From Lacisediminihabitans profunda (GTDB lineage Bacteria; Actinomycetota; Actinomycetes; Actinomycetales; Microbacteriaceae): 64,000 nucleotides of DNA. Shown here piece after piece: positions 8,892 through 17,566 of the stretch. A program made the position numbers and the translations under genes. Numbering within the stretch: the stretch's first letter is position 1; the number at the start of each line of letters is the position of its first letter. The stretch covers positions 310,001-374,000 of the forward strand of contig NZ_VRMG01000008.1 in the NCBI RefSeq assembly GCF_008040105.1, in the 5' to 3' direction. The notes beneath the pieces are model-generated. The model was not told the DNA's origin. It saw only the letters and a list, made by a program, of their open reading frames with translations, and ran no database searches.

Positions 8892-9066
8892 TGCCTCTTA
8901 GTGCTTGCCCCACGGGAAACGCTTTGAGTCATGGAATCACACGAGACGAGAACAAGTCAATCGATCGAGGGCCACGCGCCCGCGGTGGCGGCACGGGACG
9001 CCAGTGGTGGCGAGAGTCGGGTCCAAAGCCCCTGCCCGTCTCCCGCCGGCTGACTACCCTCAGGCC

Positions 9067-9978
9067 ATGGACGAGGACTTGCCGGTGCGCCTGTCCGGCC
9101 TGCGAAAGCGGTTCGGTACGAGCGTGGCTCTCGAGGGCGTGAGTCTGACCATCGAGCCGGGCGAGGTGTTCGGCTACCTGGGTCCGAACGGCGCGGGAAA
9201 GACCACAACCATCCGGATCCTGCTGGGGATGCTTCGACCGAGTTCCGGCACGGCGCGCGTGTTCGGGCTCGACAGCTGGCGGGAATCGGTCGCGGTGCAC
9301 CGCCTGGTCGGGTACGTTCCGGGAGAGTCCGCGCTCTACCGCCGTCTCACGGGCCGGCAGCACATCGACTATTTCGCCCATCTGCGGCACCGCGAGGACG
9401 ACGCCAGGGGTGCCGTCCTCGCGGCGGACCTCGATCTTGACCTCGACCGCCCCGCCGGCGCACTCTCCCGGGGCAATCGGCAGAAGCTCAGCATCGTTCT
9501 CGCACTCATGTCGGAGCCCCGTCTGCTCATCCTCGACGAGCCGACGAGCGGCCTCGATCCGCTCGTGCAGCAGGCGTTCCACGCCATGCTGCGGAGCCAC
9601 ACCGAACGAGGTGGATCCGTGCTCTTCTCCTCGCACGTGCTCGGGGAGGTCCAGCGTGTGGCTGACAGGATCGGAGTGATCCGACTCGGGCAACTGATCG
9701 CCGTGGAGAGACTCGATGAACTGCGCGCGAAGTCGCTGCACCGGGTGCGCGCGAGCTTCGTCGACCCGGTGCCAGTCGACCGGTTTTCCGCGTTGCCAGG
9801 CCTTCAGGGTCTCGTGGTGACGGACCGCACCCTGCAGTGCAGCGCCCCCCAGTGGGCGCTCGACGGGCTACTGAAGCGGGTGGCCGAACACTCGGTGGAG
9901 GACTTCGAGTGCGCGGAGGCCGACCTCGACGAGTCCTTCATGAGCTACTACGCGCGGGAGGCGACCGATGCTTCGTAG
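9067..9978 (+). CDS. ABC transporter ATP-binding protein (drug/NatA exporter type)
   Basis: The 303-residue ATPase contains Walker A GPNGAGKTTT near residue 39, signature LSRGNRQKL near 134 and Walker B LLILDEPTSGLD near 154. The SSHVL switch histidine is near 190. The C-terminal extension is that of exporter ATPases such as DrrA/BcrA. The ATG at 9067 is chosen because homology to the family begins immediately after it. It overlaps the following permease gene by 11 bp. Export of an antibiotic, ion or lipid is plausible, but nothing here identifies the cargo. Confidence 0.92.
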   Translation: MDEDLPVRLSGLRKRFGTSVALEGVSLTIEPGEVFGYLGPNGAGKTTTIRILLGMLRPSSGTARVFGLDSWRESVAVHRLVGYVPGESALYRRLTGRQHIDYFAHLRHREDDARGAVLAADLDLDLDRPAGALSRGNRQKLSIVLALMSEPRLLILDEPTSGLDPLVQQAFHAMLRSHTERGGSVLFSSHVLGEVQRVADRIGVIRLGQLIAVERLDELRAKSLHRVRASFVDPVPVDRFSALPGLQGLVVTDRTLQCSAPQWALDGLLKRVAEHSVEDFECAEADLDESFMSYYAREATDAS

Positions 9979-10768
9979 CGTCTTCGCCAAGACTCTTCGC
10001 GACCAGCGCCGCAGCCTCGCCTGGTGGTCGGTGTCCCTCGTGCTCATCGTGGGGATGTACGTCGCGATCTGGCCGAGCGTGCGAGACCAGCCGTCGGTGG
10101 GTGATTTCCTGGACCAGATGCCGGAGGCCATCCGCTCGCTCTTCGCGTCGTCGGGGGCGGACATGTCGACTCCCGTCGGCTACCTCCAAGTGGAGTTGAT
10201 GTCGTTCCTCGGACCGGCGGTGGTGTTGCTCTACGCGATCGGCGCCGCCGTTGCCGCCATCGGCGGCGAAGAAGAACACCACACGATGGACCTTTTGCTC
10301 GCCAATCCGATTCGCCGAAGCCGTGTCGTGCTCGACAAGTTCGCCGCCATGGCGGTCGGCACCTTCCTTCTCGCGGCGGTCACCGGCACCGCGCTCGTGG
10401 CCGAAGGTCAAATCACCGGCATGGACCTGCCCGTGGGCAATGTTGCCGCCGCCATGCTGCATCTGGCCATGCTCGGAGTGGTGTTCGGGAGCCTGGCCCT
10501 CGCGCTATCGGGCTGGACGGGGTGGGCGGGGCTCAGCCGGGGAATCCCGGCCGCTCTCGCTGTGGTCGCCTACGCCGTGAACGCCCTTGCCCCACTCGTC
10601 GACTGGCTCGAACCTCTGCAGAAACTGTCGCCGTTCTACCAGTACATCGGCGGTGATCCTCTGCGCGAGGGGGTTGATCTGCCGAGTGTTCTCGTCTCGG
10701 TCACGACCACCGCCGTGCTCGTCGCGCTCGCGGTGGTCGGCTTTCGTCGCCGGGATATCGCCGCCTGA
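9968..10768 (+). CDS. ABC-2 type transporter permease
   Basis: The 266-residue protein has six predicted transmembrane helices, the first within residues ~18-37. A long periplasmic-side loop follows (residues ~40-75), with a conserved SLFASSGADMSTPVGYL stretch typical of ABC-2 permease family subunits. Its start lies inside the ATPase gene (11 bp overlap), so the two proteins are made in a coupled way. It forms the membrane part of the exporter. No further genes of the operon are evident, because the downstream lipoprotein begins 113 bp later with its own ribosome site. Confidence 0.88.
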   Translation: MLRSVFAKTLRDQRRSLAWWSVSLVLIVGMYVAIWPSVRDQPSVGDFLDQMPEAIRSLFASSGADMSTPVGYLQVELMSFLGPAVVLLYAIGAAVAAIGGEEEHHTMDLLLANPIRRSRVVLDKFAAMAVGTFLLAAVTGTALVAEGQITGMDLPVGNVAAAMLHLAMLGVVFGSLALALSGWTGWAGLSRGIPAALAVVAYAVNALAPLVDWLEPLQKLSPFYQYIGGDPLREGVDLPSVLVSVTTTAVLVALAVVGFRRRDIAA

Positions 10769-10881
10769 CGCGTCGACCGCTGAACCGGGAGGGCGTGAGT
10801 CTCGTCGTATCGGTAGCGGCCAACTTCCGCCGATGCGATTGCGTTCTTGCGTGACGCACCCCATTCCAGAAGGGACTCATC

Positions 10882-11388
10882 GTGAAGACAACAACCACTT
10901 CCAGCCTCCTCGGCGCGGCGCTGGTGGCGCTGGCCCTGGCCGGGTGCGCATCGTCCGGAACGTCATCCGGCGCCTACGGATCCGCACAGTCGTCCTCGTC
11001 ACCGGCGCCGGCCACGGCAAGCGCCGATATCGCCGTCGGCACGACCACCCTCGGCAAGGTCATCGTGGACGGCACGGGCCTGACGGCCTACGTCTTCGAC
11101 AAGGACACTCCCAACTCCGGGTCGAGCGCCTGCACCGGACAGTGCGCCTCGCTGTGGCCCGCGATCACCTCGAAGTCGGCCACGCCGCAGGTCAGCGGCA
11201 TCACCGGAAAGATCGGGACCATCACCGGCGTCGAGGGGGGCAAGCAGGTCACCGTGAACGGGCGACCGATCTACACCTTCGCTCAGGACAAGGCCCCCGG
11301 CGACATCAACGGACAGGGCGTGGGCGGCATTTGGTACGTCGTGTCTCCGAGCGGTGACGAGATCAAGTCTGCCAAGTCGGGGTATTGA
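10882..11388 (+). CDS. Lipoprotein with 'secreted repeat' (COG4315/Lipoprotein_15-like) domains
   Basis: The 168-residue protein has a signal sequence and lipobox ALAGC (Cys22), followed by a Ser/Ala/Thr-rich linker to ~residue 50. Two repeats of the family with pattern LTAYVFDKDTPNSGSSACTGQC and RPIYTFAQDKAPGDINGQG follow. The first repeat holds the Cys pair that usually forms a disulfide (CTGQC). Such proteins sit on the outer face of the membrane in actinobacteria and many other bacteria; their function is not established, though heme or metal binding has been suggested for relatives. The start is a GTG after AGAAGGG. A hairpin follows the stop. Confidence 0.85.
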   Translation: MKTTTTSSLLGAALVALALAGCASSGTSSGAYGSAQSSSSPAPATASADIAVGTTTLGKVIVDGTGLTAYVFDKDTPNSGSSACTGQCASLWPAITSKSATPQVSGITGKIGTITGVEGGKQVTVNGRPIYTFAQDKAPGDINGQGVGGIWYVVSPSGDEIKSAKSGY

Positions 11389-11402
11389 TCGGCCCGTTCG
11401 CA

Positions 11403-11421
11403 GCCCGGCGCGAAGCCGGGC
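11403..11421 (+). terminator. GC-rich stem-loop after the lipoprotein gene
   Basis: GCCCGGC, loop GCGAA, GCCGGGC gives a perfect 7 bp stem 15 bp after the lipoprotein stop. There is no clear U-tract, which is common for actinobacterial terminators. It also separates this gene from the ohrR promoter. Confidence 0.6.
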
Positions 11422-11453
11422 AGAGCCGCGAAAATGGCGCCGGCGTAGTTACA

Positions 11454-11478
11454 TTGTGCACATTTTAGTTGTGTACAA
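11454..11478 (+). promoter_or_regulatory. Probable OhrR operator upstream of the MarR-family gene
   Basis: Two related elements, TTGTGCACA and TTGTGTACAA, lie 20-45 bp upstream of the ohrR start in an AT-richer patch. TTGT/ACAA half-sites are the usual pattern for OhrR/MarR-type repressors, so autoregulation is likely. This is inferred from the motif only. Confidence 0.55.
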
Positions 11479-11496
11479 CGTGTTAGTGTCGTACTC

Positions 11497-11943
11497 ATGA
11501 CCGCGACCCAGGACAGCATCCTCGCCCTCGACGGGCAGGTCTGTTTCGCGCTCTACAACGCCTCCCACGCCCTCACCGCGCGCTATCGGGAGTTGCTCGA
11601 CCCCCTCGGTGTCACCTACCCGCAATACCTCGCGCTCCTTGTGCTCTGGGAGAGCGGCCCGATGTCGGTATCCGGGCTCGGGGATCGGCTGCACCTCGAC
11701 TCCGGCACCCTCTCCCCCTTGCTTCGACGGCTCGAGAAGGCCGGACTGATTGCCCGGAATCGCCTCCCGCATGACGAGCGGAGCGTTGAGGTCTCGCTGA
11801 CCGACGCGGGCAATGCACTCCGCCACCTGGCGGCTCGAATCCCCGAGCAGGTCTGTGCTGCGACGGGACTGCGGCTCGACGAACTGAAGGCCCTCGTGAC
11901 ACAGGTGACCGCTGTCGCCGATCACGTGCGCGCCTCCCACTGA
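11497..11943 (+). CDS. ohrR: OhrR-type MarR family organic peroxide sensor
   Basis: The 148-residue winged-helix regulator has the N-terminal pattern LDGQVCFALYNAS, where Cys16 matches the peroxide-reactive cysteine of OhrR. It continues with YPQYLALLVLWE, the DNA-recognition helix LDSGTLSPLLRRLE, and the wing residues DERSVEVSLT. In this family oxidation of that Cys by organic hydroperoxides releases DNA and induces detoxification genes. A peroxidase of the OsmC family lies 52 bp downstream, the expected target. The upstream operator-like repeats fit autoregulation. Confidence 0.92.
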   Translation: MTATQDSILALDGQVCFALYNASHALTARYRELLDPLGVTYPQYLALLVLWESGPMSVSGLGDRLHLDSGTLSPLLRRLEKAGLIARNRLPHDERSVEVSLTDAGNALRHLAARIPEQVCAATGLRLDELKALVTQVTAVADHVRASH

Positions 11944-11995
11944 CTCACCCTTCCCACCACGGCCGCACTGCCGGCCCGACAGAAAGAAGCACACC

Positions 11996-12436
11996 ATGCC
12001 CACTCGCACCGCACGCACCGCCTGGAACGGCAGCTTCGAGACCGGTGGGGGTCAGGTCGAACTCTCCAGCTCGAAGCTCGGCACCTATGACGTGTCGTTC
12101 CCGAAGCGCGCCGCCGAGTCCGCCAACGGCTTCACCAGCCCCGAAGAGCTTCTCGCCGCCGCCCACTCGGCGTGCTATGCCATGCAGTTCTCCGCCGTTC
12201 TCGGCGCGGCCGGCGGCACCGTGGAGGCCCTCGACGTGAAGGCCGACGTGAGTCTGGGAGCGGACCCGGCCGGTGGCTTCCACCTCTCCGGCATCCACCT
12301 GACCGTTCGCGGAGAGGTGACCGGCATCGATAGCGCGACCTTCCTCGCCGCCGCGGCCGAGGCCAAGGCCACCTGCCCCGTGAGCAAGGCGCTCACCGGA
12401 GTCGAGATCACCCTGGATGCGCAGCTGGAAAGCTAG
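11996..12436 (+). CDS. osmC: OsmC-type organic hydroperoxide reductase
   Basis: The 146-residue thiol peroxidase has the two catalytic cysteines of the family, Cys60 in AAHSACYAM and Cys127 in ATCPVSKAL. The order of motifs (TSPEELLAAAHSACYAM, DVKADVSL, CPVSKAL, ITLDAQL) resembles E. coli OsmC more than Ohr. The enzyme reduces organic hydroperoxides in the cytoplasm with electrons usually supplied by a lipoyl system. It follows ohrR on the same strand, so it is most likely the regulated effector. A strong terminator closes the unit. Confidence 0.9.
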   Translation: MPTRTARTAWNGSFETGGGQVELSSSKLGTYDVSFPKRAAESANGFTSPEELLAAAHSACYAMQFSAVLGAAGGTVEALDVKADVSLGADPAGGFHLSGIHLTVRGEVTGIDSATFLAAAAEAKATCPVSKALTGVEITLDAQLES

Positions 12437-12442
12437 CTCGAC

Positions 12443-12477
12443 CGGCCCGGGCGCTCGTTCCTCGGGGGCCCGGGCCG
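12443..12477 (+). terminator. Strong hairpin terminator after osmC
   Basis: CGGCCCGGGC pairs perfectly with GCCCGGGCCG (10 bp) around a 15-base loop, starting seven bases after the osmC stop. No U-tract. Confidence 0.75.
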
Positions 12478-12619
12478 CCACCGGACGACGCCGATTCAGT
12501 ACACGGTGCGGCCGCGGGAACGGAACTGGTCGCGGACGCGATCCTGACGGCGCCGCATCCGTCTGCTGGCCGACGAGGAGTTCGTCGTCACGGTCGATTC
12601 AGCCGGGCGCCCTCCGGCG

Positions 12620-13558
12620 CTAACGCACCCGAAGAACTGTCTTTCCCGGCCCGTGCAGCCGGGCGCCCTCCGCGTACGCCGCGCGCCCCTCCGAGAGGGG
12701 ATAGACCCTCGCCACCGTCGGCCGAAGCTCGCCCGAATCGACGAGCGATGCGATCGTGGCCAGTTCGGGCTCGTTGGCTTCGACGATGAAGAAGTAGGTC
12801 CGCAGGTCACGACCCCCCGTGAGGGCGTCATCCACGGGCTGGCTGAAGGTGACGAAGCGGCCGCCCGGGCGCACCAACCGGATGGCCCGTTCTCGAGCCG
12901 GTCCCCCGACGGCGTCGATCAGCACGTCGGCCGGATCGAGCAGATTGTTCTCGTTCGCGTTCAGGTAGTCGAGCACGACGTCGGCCCCGAGGCCGAGCAC
13001 GAAGTCGAGGTCGGTGCCCCGCGCCGTCGCACTCACCGTGGCCCCGAAGTGTCTCGCGAGCTGCACGGCGAACGCCCCAACGCCGCCGGCCCCTCCCAGA
13101 ACCACGACGTGTTCGCCGGGCCGCAGCTCGGCATGGTCGGCGAGGGCCTGCCAGGCGGTCAGCGCCGCAAGGGGAATCGTGGCGCTCTCGACGTGACTCA
13201 CCGAGAGCGGACGGAGCGCGAGATCGGCCACCGGCACGGCGGCATACTCGGCCGCGGCGCCGTTTCGGTTGAAGCCGATGCGGCCGTACACCTCATCACC
13301 GATCGCGAAGCGGTCCACCCCGTCGCCGAGGCCGACGACCACCCCAGACACCTCGTGCGAGGGGATGATCGGCGTCCGGTCGCGGCCGTCCTCCGAGCGC
13401 CACGTCTCATCCCAGTCAAGCTCGGTGAAGGTGATGGCGGCCGCGTGAACCTCAACGAGCACCTCCCCCGCCGCGGCGACGGGCACCGGGGCCGTCTCGT
13501 AGACCAGTGTCTCGGGACCCCCGCGGCTGTGCGCTCGCAACGCCATCATCGTGTTCAC
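12620..13558 (-). CDS. Zinc-independent MDR family NADP-dependent reductase (quinone oxidoreductase-like)
   Basis: The 312-residue medium-chain reductase has a GroES-like N-terminal half with PIIPSHEVSGVV near residue 65. The nucleotide-binding half carries VVLGGAGGVGAFAVQLA (AxxGxxG type) near residues 148-160. The zinc-binding cysteines of alcohol dehydrogenases are absent, so it belongs to the NADPH:quinone reductase/enoyl reductase branch. It begins with GTG after GAGGAG. It is single and convergent with osmC; likely roles are quinone or enal detoxification. Confidence 0.85.
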   Translation of the reverse strand: MNTMMALRAHSRGGPETLVYETAPVPVAAAGEVLVEVHAAAITFTELDWDETWRSEDGRDRTPIIPSHEVSGVVVGLGDGVDRFAIGDEVYGRIGFNRNGAAAEYAAVPVADLALRPLSVSHVESATIPLAALTAWQALADHAELRPGEHVVVLGGAGGVGAFAVQLARHFGATVSATARGTDLDFVLGLGADVVLDYLNANENNLLDPADVLIDAVGGPARERAIRLVRPGGRFVTFSQPVDDALTGGRDLRTYFFIVEANEPELATIASLVDSGELRPTVARVYPLSEGRAAYAEGARLHGPGKTVLRVR

Positions 13559-13783
13559 TTGAGCTCCTCATCACGCCGCCGGCTGTCGACGGTGACGGAG
13601 TGTCCACGATCAGCGGTCACCGGTTCCGTGACGCCCGATCAAATACGGTACCGCGTCAGAGCGGTCTTTGTGAACTCCTCGGGAACGACCCTTCACCTGG
13701 TTCGCGCCGATGGTGAGGTGGCATCGCCCAGGCGCTGCCGCGCGGAGCTCGCCCCCCCCTCTCGAACGGTACGGTGAAGCCCA

Positions 13784-14434
13784 TCAGCCTCTGATCGCAC
13801 CGATTCCGACATGGGTCGAGAGAAACGCTCTCACGTCGTCGATCTCGGCCGCATCGATGCCATGCCGCAGACCCGCGTACACTCGCTCGACGAGGGTGGA
13901 GTGGTGCGGCAGGAAGGCACTGGTTCGGGCGATCGCGGGTTCTCCGATGACCCGATCCTCGGCACCGCGCCCCCAGAACACGGGCGGGAGACTCACGGCG
14001 AGGGTGGCATCTCCGGGCTGAGCTGCCCCCTGGACGAATCCGCCGAGCACGACCGGTGCCAGTACTCGCCCGGGTCTCGTTCGCAGAAGCTGGCTGGCCA
14101 TCAGGCCACCCTGCGAGAACCCGATCGGCACCACCCTGGTGGCGGCATCCAGGTTCGCGTCGACCCATGCCCAGATCACCTCGGTCGCCTCGGCCACCAT
14201 CTGGGGCTCGGGGGTTCCGGGCGTCGTGATCGAGAACCAGGCGGCGCCGCCGTTGCCGAGTTCGACGGGCGCGCGAAGGGATGCCCACGGCAAGCCCAGC
14301 CCAAGCGCGGGAACGAGGCCGGTGAGGTCATGTTCGTTGGAGCCGAAACCGTGCAGAAGGACAACGACAGCTGGTTCGGCGATGGTGTCGACCGCCCATC
14401 CGGGAGAACGCACATCGCGCAGCAGGGTGTTCAT
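13784..14434 (-). CDS. Alpha/beta hydrolase, phospholipase/carboxylesterase family
   Basis: The 216-residue protein matches small carboxylesterases/acyl-protein thioesterase-like hydrolases (Abhydrolase_2). It has an oxyanion segment VVLLHGFGSNEHDL near residue 26, nucleophile elbow GFSQGG near 105, an acid in GAEDRVI, and the catalytic His in HHSTLVERVYAGLRHG. The ATG at 14434 is chosen because the family begins there and GAGGAG lies upstream; a longer frame to 14494 has no support. It would cleave short-chain esters or lysophospholipids. It is isolated and probably monocistronic. Confidence 0.85.
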   Translation of the reverse strand: MNTLLRDVRSPGWAVDTIAEPAVVVLLHGFGSNEHDLTGLVPALGLGLPWASLRAPVELGNGGAAWFSITTPGTPEPQMVAEATEVIWAWVDANLDAATRVVPIGFSQGGLMASQLLRTRPGRVLAPVVLGGFVQGAAQPGDATLAVSLPPVFWGRGAEDRVIGEPAIARTSAFLPHHSTLVERVYAGLRHGIDAAEIDDVRAFLSTHVGIGAIRG

Positions 14435-14548
14435 CGGACTATCGGCTCCTCGGTGAAGATATCGGGCAACACGGAATAGGCGGAAACCGGGCACGACGGC
14501 GGGCGGGCACCACAGGGGGCCCGCCCTCGCCGCGTCAAGAGACTCGGG

Positions 14549-15121
14549 TCAGCTGATGAGCCCGAAGCCGCCCGTCCAGCTGATCTTCTCGCCGGCGGCG
14601 AGGGCGAGCTGCAGGAAGCCGAGCGCCTCGAGCTCGTGGGCGCGCTTGAGTGAACCCGCGTCTACGGCGCGGACGCCTCCGGCCGTCACGAGCCCGGCGA
14701 GTGTCTGCTTGGCAGTCTCGTCGTCGCCGGCGATGAGCACGGTCGTGTCGACGGAGCCGACCTTCTTCGAGCTGAGGGTGGCGGCGAAGTTCGTGTTGAA
14801 CGCCTTGAGCACCTTCGATGAAGGCAGCACCTTCGCGAGTTCGGCGGCAGCGGAGCTGCCGACCGGCACGACAAGGGAGTCGAAGGTCGAGAAGTCGACG
14901 GGGTTGGTGATGTCGACGACGATCTTGCCGGCGAGTTGCTCGGCGTAGGTAGTGGCGATGACGTTGAGAGCCGGATACGGGACGGCAAGCACGACGATGT
15001 CGCCCGTGATGGTGCCCTGGCCCTCTGACCCGATGTGCTCGACCGAGGCACCGCCGGCGGCCAGAACGCTCGCAATGGCTGTACCCATGTTGCCGGTACC
15101 GAAGATGGTGACGTTCGTCAT
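14549..15121 (-). CDS. NADP(H)-dependent F420 reductase-type dinucleotide-binding protein
   Basis: This 190-residue protein is a bare Rossmann-fold reductase with VTIFGTGNMGTAIASVL at the N-terminus (GxGxxG variant). It also has VVLAVPYPAL, DITNPVD near residue 90, and KAFNTNFA near 120. These are hallmarks of the F420-dependent NADP oxidoreductase/NADP_oxidored_dom family. Many bacterial members do not use F420 and remain unassigned. The ATG at 15121 follows AAGGGAG. An 8 bp imperfect palindrome lies 54 bp upstream, indicating control by a dimeric regulator. Confidence 0.8.
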   Translation of the reverse strand: MTNVTIFGTGNMGTAIASVLAAGGASVEHIGSEGQGTITGDIVVLAVPYPALNVIATTYAEQLAGKIVVDITNPVDFSTFDSLVVPVGSSAAAELAKVLPSSKVLKAFNTNFAATLSSKKVGSVDTTVLIAGDDETAKQTLAGLVTAGGVRAVDAGSLKRAHELEALGFLQLALAAGEKISWTGGFGLIS

Positions 15122-15174
15122 GTAACTGCTCCCTTGTTGTGAGACCCGCGGGTCTTTAGTTGTCGGTTCAACTA

Positions 15175-15196
15175 ATGTAACCCAAATTGGTTGCAT
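15175..15196 (-). promoter_or_regulatory. Palindromic operator candidate upstream of the F420/NADP reductase gene
   Basis: ATGTAACC, spacer CAAATT, GGTTGCAT forms an 8 bp inverted repeat with one mismatch, in an AT-rich promoter-like patch. MarR, HxlR or TetR proteins use sites of this shape; the regulator is not obvious nearby. Confidence 0.5.
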
Positions 15197-15441
15197 CTAC
15201 AAGTATTGTGACAGTCTTCGTCACGACCGAGACTCGATGGCAGACCCTCGAGCGCACGGGCCGAGTGCACCCGGCCCGCCCTCCGCCGCACGAGCGAATT
15301 CTCCGCGAGCCCTCAGGCCGCCTCCCGCGCCTGTCGTGATCTCGCACTTCGAGGGGCGCCTGCCTCGCCTCGCGTGCCCCGGGTCAGAGGATGCCGAACG
15401 TCATGCTCGGCTGATCTCGTCCGGCCTCCTCAACGAGAAAA
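15197..15441. other. Intergenic stretch without recognisable gene
   Basis: The gap between the IclR gene's terminator and the reductase promoter has only short open frames of arginine/proline-rich composition. These are typical of high-GC shadow frames. No RNA gene or repeat was seen. Confidence 0.6.
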
Positions 15442-15459
15442 CCCCCGGGAACCCGGGGG
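15442..15459 (-). terminator. Rho-independent terminator for the minus-strand IclR/PPAT/transporter operon
   Basis: CCCCCGGG and CCCGGGGG form an 8 bp perfect stem. Read on the minus strand it is followed by TTTTC, giving a canonical terminator about 100 bp after the IclR stop codon. Confidence 0.8.
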
Positions 15460-15559
15460 CCTTGCCGACTAGAAGCCGGGGTATCTGGACTGCGTCAGGA
15501 CGGCTCTCACCCCAGGGAACCGGATCCAGCCCGAGGCTCCCGCGGGCTCCCTTTTAGGT

Positions 15560-16315
15560 TCAGTGGACGTCGGCGAGCACGGCCTCGAGTTCTTGCGCAG
15601 TGGCGCGCACGGAGGCACCGATGCTCGCTCGCGCGTCTTCGCCGACGCGGTATGCCGGCGCCACGACAGAGACGGCCCCGATGAGCTGCCCACGCGCGTA
15701 GACCGGCGCGGCACAGGCCCACACGCCCTCGTCGACTTCACCCTCACTTACGGCGAAACGTGAGCCGCGCAGCGCCGTGAGCTCGTCGTCGAGTCGTTCG
15801 CGAGCAGCGGGCTCCAACGCCGGCTCGAGTCGGTCGAGGTACTGCGCACGGCGGGTCTTGGAGAATCCGGCGAGCAGCACCTTCGCAGCCGCTCCGGCGT
15901 GGAGCGGCATGACGTGGCCCGGCTGAAAGGAGATGTTGATGGCGTGGTCAGACTCCGAGATCGCGAGACATACCGCAGCATCGTTGAGCTGACGAAGATA
16001 GAGCGCCGTCTCGTTCGTCGACGCCGAGAGACGGTCGAGCACGGGCTGCGCCTCGACGCGATAGTCGAGCGTACGTTCGGCGGCCTGGGCCAGTTGCAGG
16101 ATCTCCGGCGAGAGCACGTAGGAGCCCTTGCCACGCTCTTCGATGAGGTACATCTCACGCAGAAGGGAGAGATAGCGGTAGGCGCTAGGCAATGAAATGC
16201 CGTGCACCTCGATGATCTCGTCTACGGTCAACTCTGGCTTGCTCTGGCTGAATTGGAGGAGGATCTCAAGCACGCGGCGCGCACTGTCCACTCCCTTAGT
16301 TCGCTGTGATGCCAT
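15560..16315 (-). CDS. IclR family transcriptional regulator (candidate regulator of B6 catabolism)
   Basis: The 251-residue regulator has an N-terminal winged helix (DSARRVLEILLQFSQ, recognition region SLPSAYRYLSLL). The C-terminal IclR effector domain has GHVMPLHAGAAAKVLLA and VWACAAPVYARGQLIGAVSVV. The ATG at 16315 is preferred because GGAGGTG lies six bases upstream and overlaps the longer GTG alternative. It is the last gene after a BMP-type ABC importer and a pyridoxamine-pyruvate aminotransferase, so it probably senses a B6 compound or degradation intermediate. Candidate sites with TTCTCA-type motifs occur at 22532 and 23215. The ligand is unknown. Confidence 0.88.
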   Translation of the reverse strand: MASQRTKGVDSARRVLEILLQFSQSKPELTVDEIIEVHGISLPSAYRYLSLLREMYLIEERGKGSYVLSPEILQLAQAAERTLDYRVEAQPVLDRLSASTNETALYLRQLNDAAVCLAISESDHAINISFQPGHVMPLHAGAAAKVLLAGFSKTRRAQYLDRLEPALEPAARERLDDELTALRGSRFAVSEGEVDEGVWACAAPVYARGQLIGAVSVVAPAYRVGEDARASIGASVRATAQELEAVLADVH

Positions 16316-16375
16316 CGTCGGCACCTCCCTGAGTCTTGGTCATCGTCATAGCCCGAAGGAACACGTCGTTGCCCT

Positions 16376-17533
16376 TCACTGTTGATTGCTGAGCACAGCG
16401 AGAGCCGCCTCGACGCCGTCGCCGACGTTCACGGGCTGCCCGAGATCGACCAGGCTCCGCCCGAGCGCGGCAATGCCGACCACGGGATGAAGTCCGCTGG
16501 CGGTAGGACCCATGTGAGCAATCCTAATGAGGTTTCCGGCACCTTGGCCGCTGGAAAGCATCACGCCGTAGTGTTCGCGAACATGCGTGCGAACCTCAAT
16601 GTGGTCGACGGCATCGGGCAGTCGCACGCTCGTCACGCACGACGCGGCGATATCGTCGCTTGCCGGCCAGAGTTCGAGGCCCATTCCACGCACTCCCGCG
16701 CGCGCCACGTCCGCCGACGCGAAGTGGCGGGCGATGGAGGCGTCCACGCCCTCCTCCAGGACCTGATCGAGGCAGGCCTCAAGGCCGTGCATGTCGGAGA
16801 CCGACGGCGTGTACGGAAAAACACCTCCCTCGAGCCATTTCGTCTTCCAGTCGATAAGAGACAGGTAGGAGGATCGCGGCGCGCGTTCGTTGGCGAGCAT
16901 CGACTGCCAGGCTCCCGCGCTCACGGTCACCAGCGCGACGCCGGGAGGGCCACCGAGGCACTTCTGGGCGCCCGCGACGCAGACGTCCAAGCCCCATTCG
17001 TCGGTGAGAAACTCCATTCCCCCCACGCCAGAGACGGTGTCGACGAGGGTGAGCACACCACGTGCGCGGCAGATCGGGCCGATGCGCGAGACATCGGTCA
17101 CGGTGCCCGATGGGGTCTCGGATGCCACGAGCGTGACGAGCTCGATCTCAGGATGAGCGTCGAGGTACTCCTCCACAGCCGCTGGATCGACGGCCTCGTT
17201 GTAGGCCACCTCGATCTCGTGCAGCACGGCGCCGAAGTCGGTGAGCCAGTAGCCCATTCCCTTCCCGAACACACCCTGCACGAGGTTGAGCACGTGCATG
17301 CCTGGGCTCACGAGCGAACGTGCAGCACCCTCGAGACCCACGATGGCCTCGCCCTGCATGAGCACAATGTCGTTGGTCGTGCGGAACAGCTCGGCCACCT
17401 TGCGCTCGGTGCGCCGAAACGCCTCGAGAAAGTCCGGGTCGTAGTGATAGGTGATCGGCATACCGAGGGCCGCGAGCGTGCGCGGAGTCGCGACGGTCGG
17501 GCCCGCGGAGAGGGTGAAATCCAACTGAACCAT
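16376..17533 (-). CDS. ppat: Pyridoxamine-pyruvate aminotransferase (class V, fold type I)
   Basis: The 385-residue class V aminotransferase resembles Mesorhizobium loti PPAT across its length. Shared blocks are TLSAGPTVATP, YDPDF, GEAIVGLEGAA, GVFGKGMGYW, EIEVAYNEAVDP, ETPSGTV, QKCLGGPPG (Lys191 takes the role of the PLP lysine), FPYTPSVSDMHGL and LIRIAHMGPTA. PPAT transfers the amino group of pyridoxamine to pyruvate, giving pyridoxal and alanine, and binds pyridoxal as substrate instead of PLP. The Glu in GEA (residue 62) corresponds to the substrate-contacting Glu of the known enzyme. It lies 33 bp downstream of a BMP-type permease gene. An ordinary serine-glyoxylate or alanine-glyoxylate aminotransferase is the alternative, but the B6 neighbours argue against it. 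Confidence 0.85.
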   Translation of the reverse strand: MVQLDFTLSAGPTVATPRTLAALGMPITYHYDPDFLEAFRRTERKVAELFRTTNDIVLMQGEAIVGLEGAARSLVSPGMHVLNLVQGVFGKGMGYWLTDFGAVLHEIEVAYNEAVDPAAVEEYLDAHPEIELVTLVASETPSGTVTDVSRIGPICRARGVLTLVDTVSGVGGMEFLTDEWGLDVCVAGAQKCLGGPPGVALVTVSAGAWQSMLANERAPRSSYLSLIDWKTKWLEGGVFPYTPSVSDMHGLEACLDQVLEEGVDASIARHFASADVARAGVRGMGLELWPASDDIAASCVTSVRLPDAVDHIEVRTHVREHYGVMLSSGQGAGNLIRIAHMGPTASGLHPVVGIAALGRSLVDLGQPVNVGDGVEAALAVLSNQQ

Positions 17534-17566
17534 GGTGGTCCTTTCTGTGAGGGAACGAGGTGACGG

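Noticed and set aside
12540-12680. A 16 bp direct repeat (AGCCGGGCGCCCTCCG) at 12602 and 12657, suggesting a gene duplication remnant
   Set aside because: The surrounding sequence does not align beyond the repeat, so chance GC-rich similarity or a short slippage event is enough.
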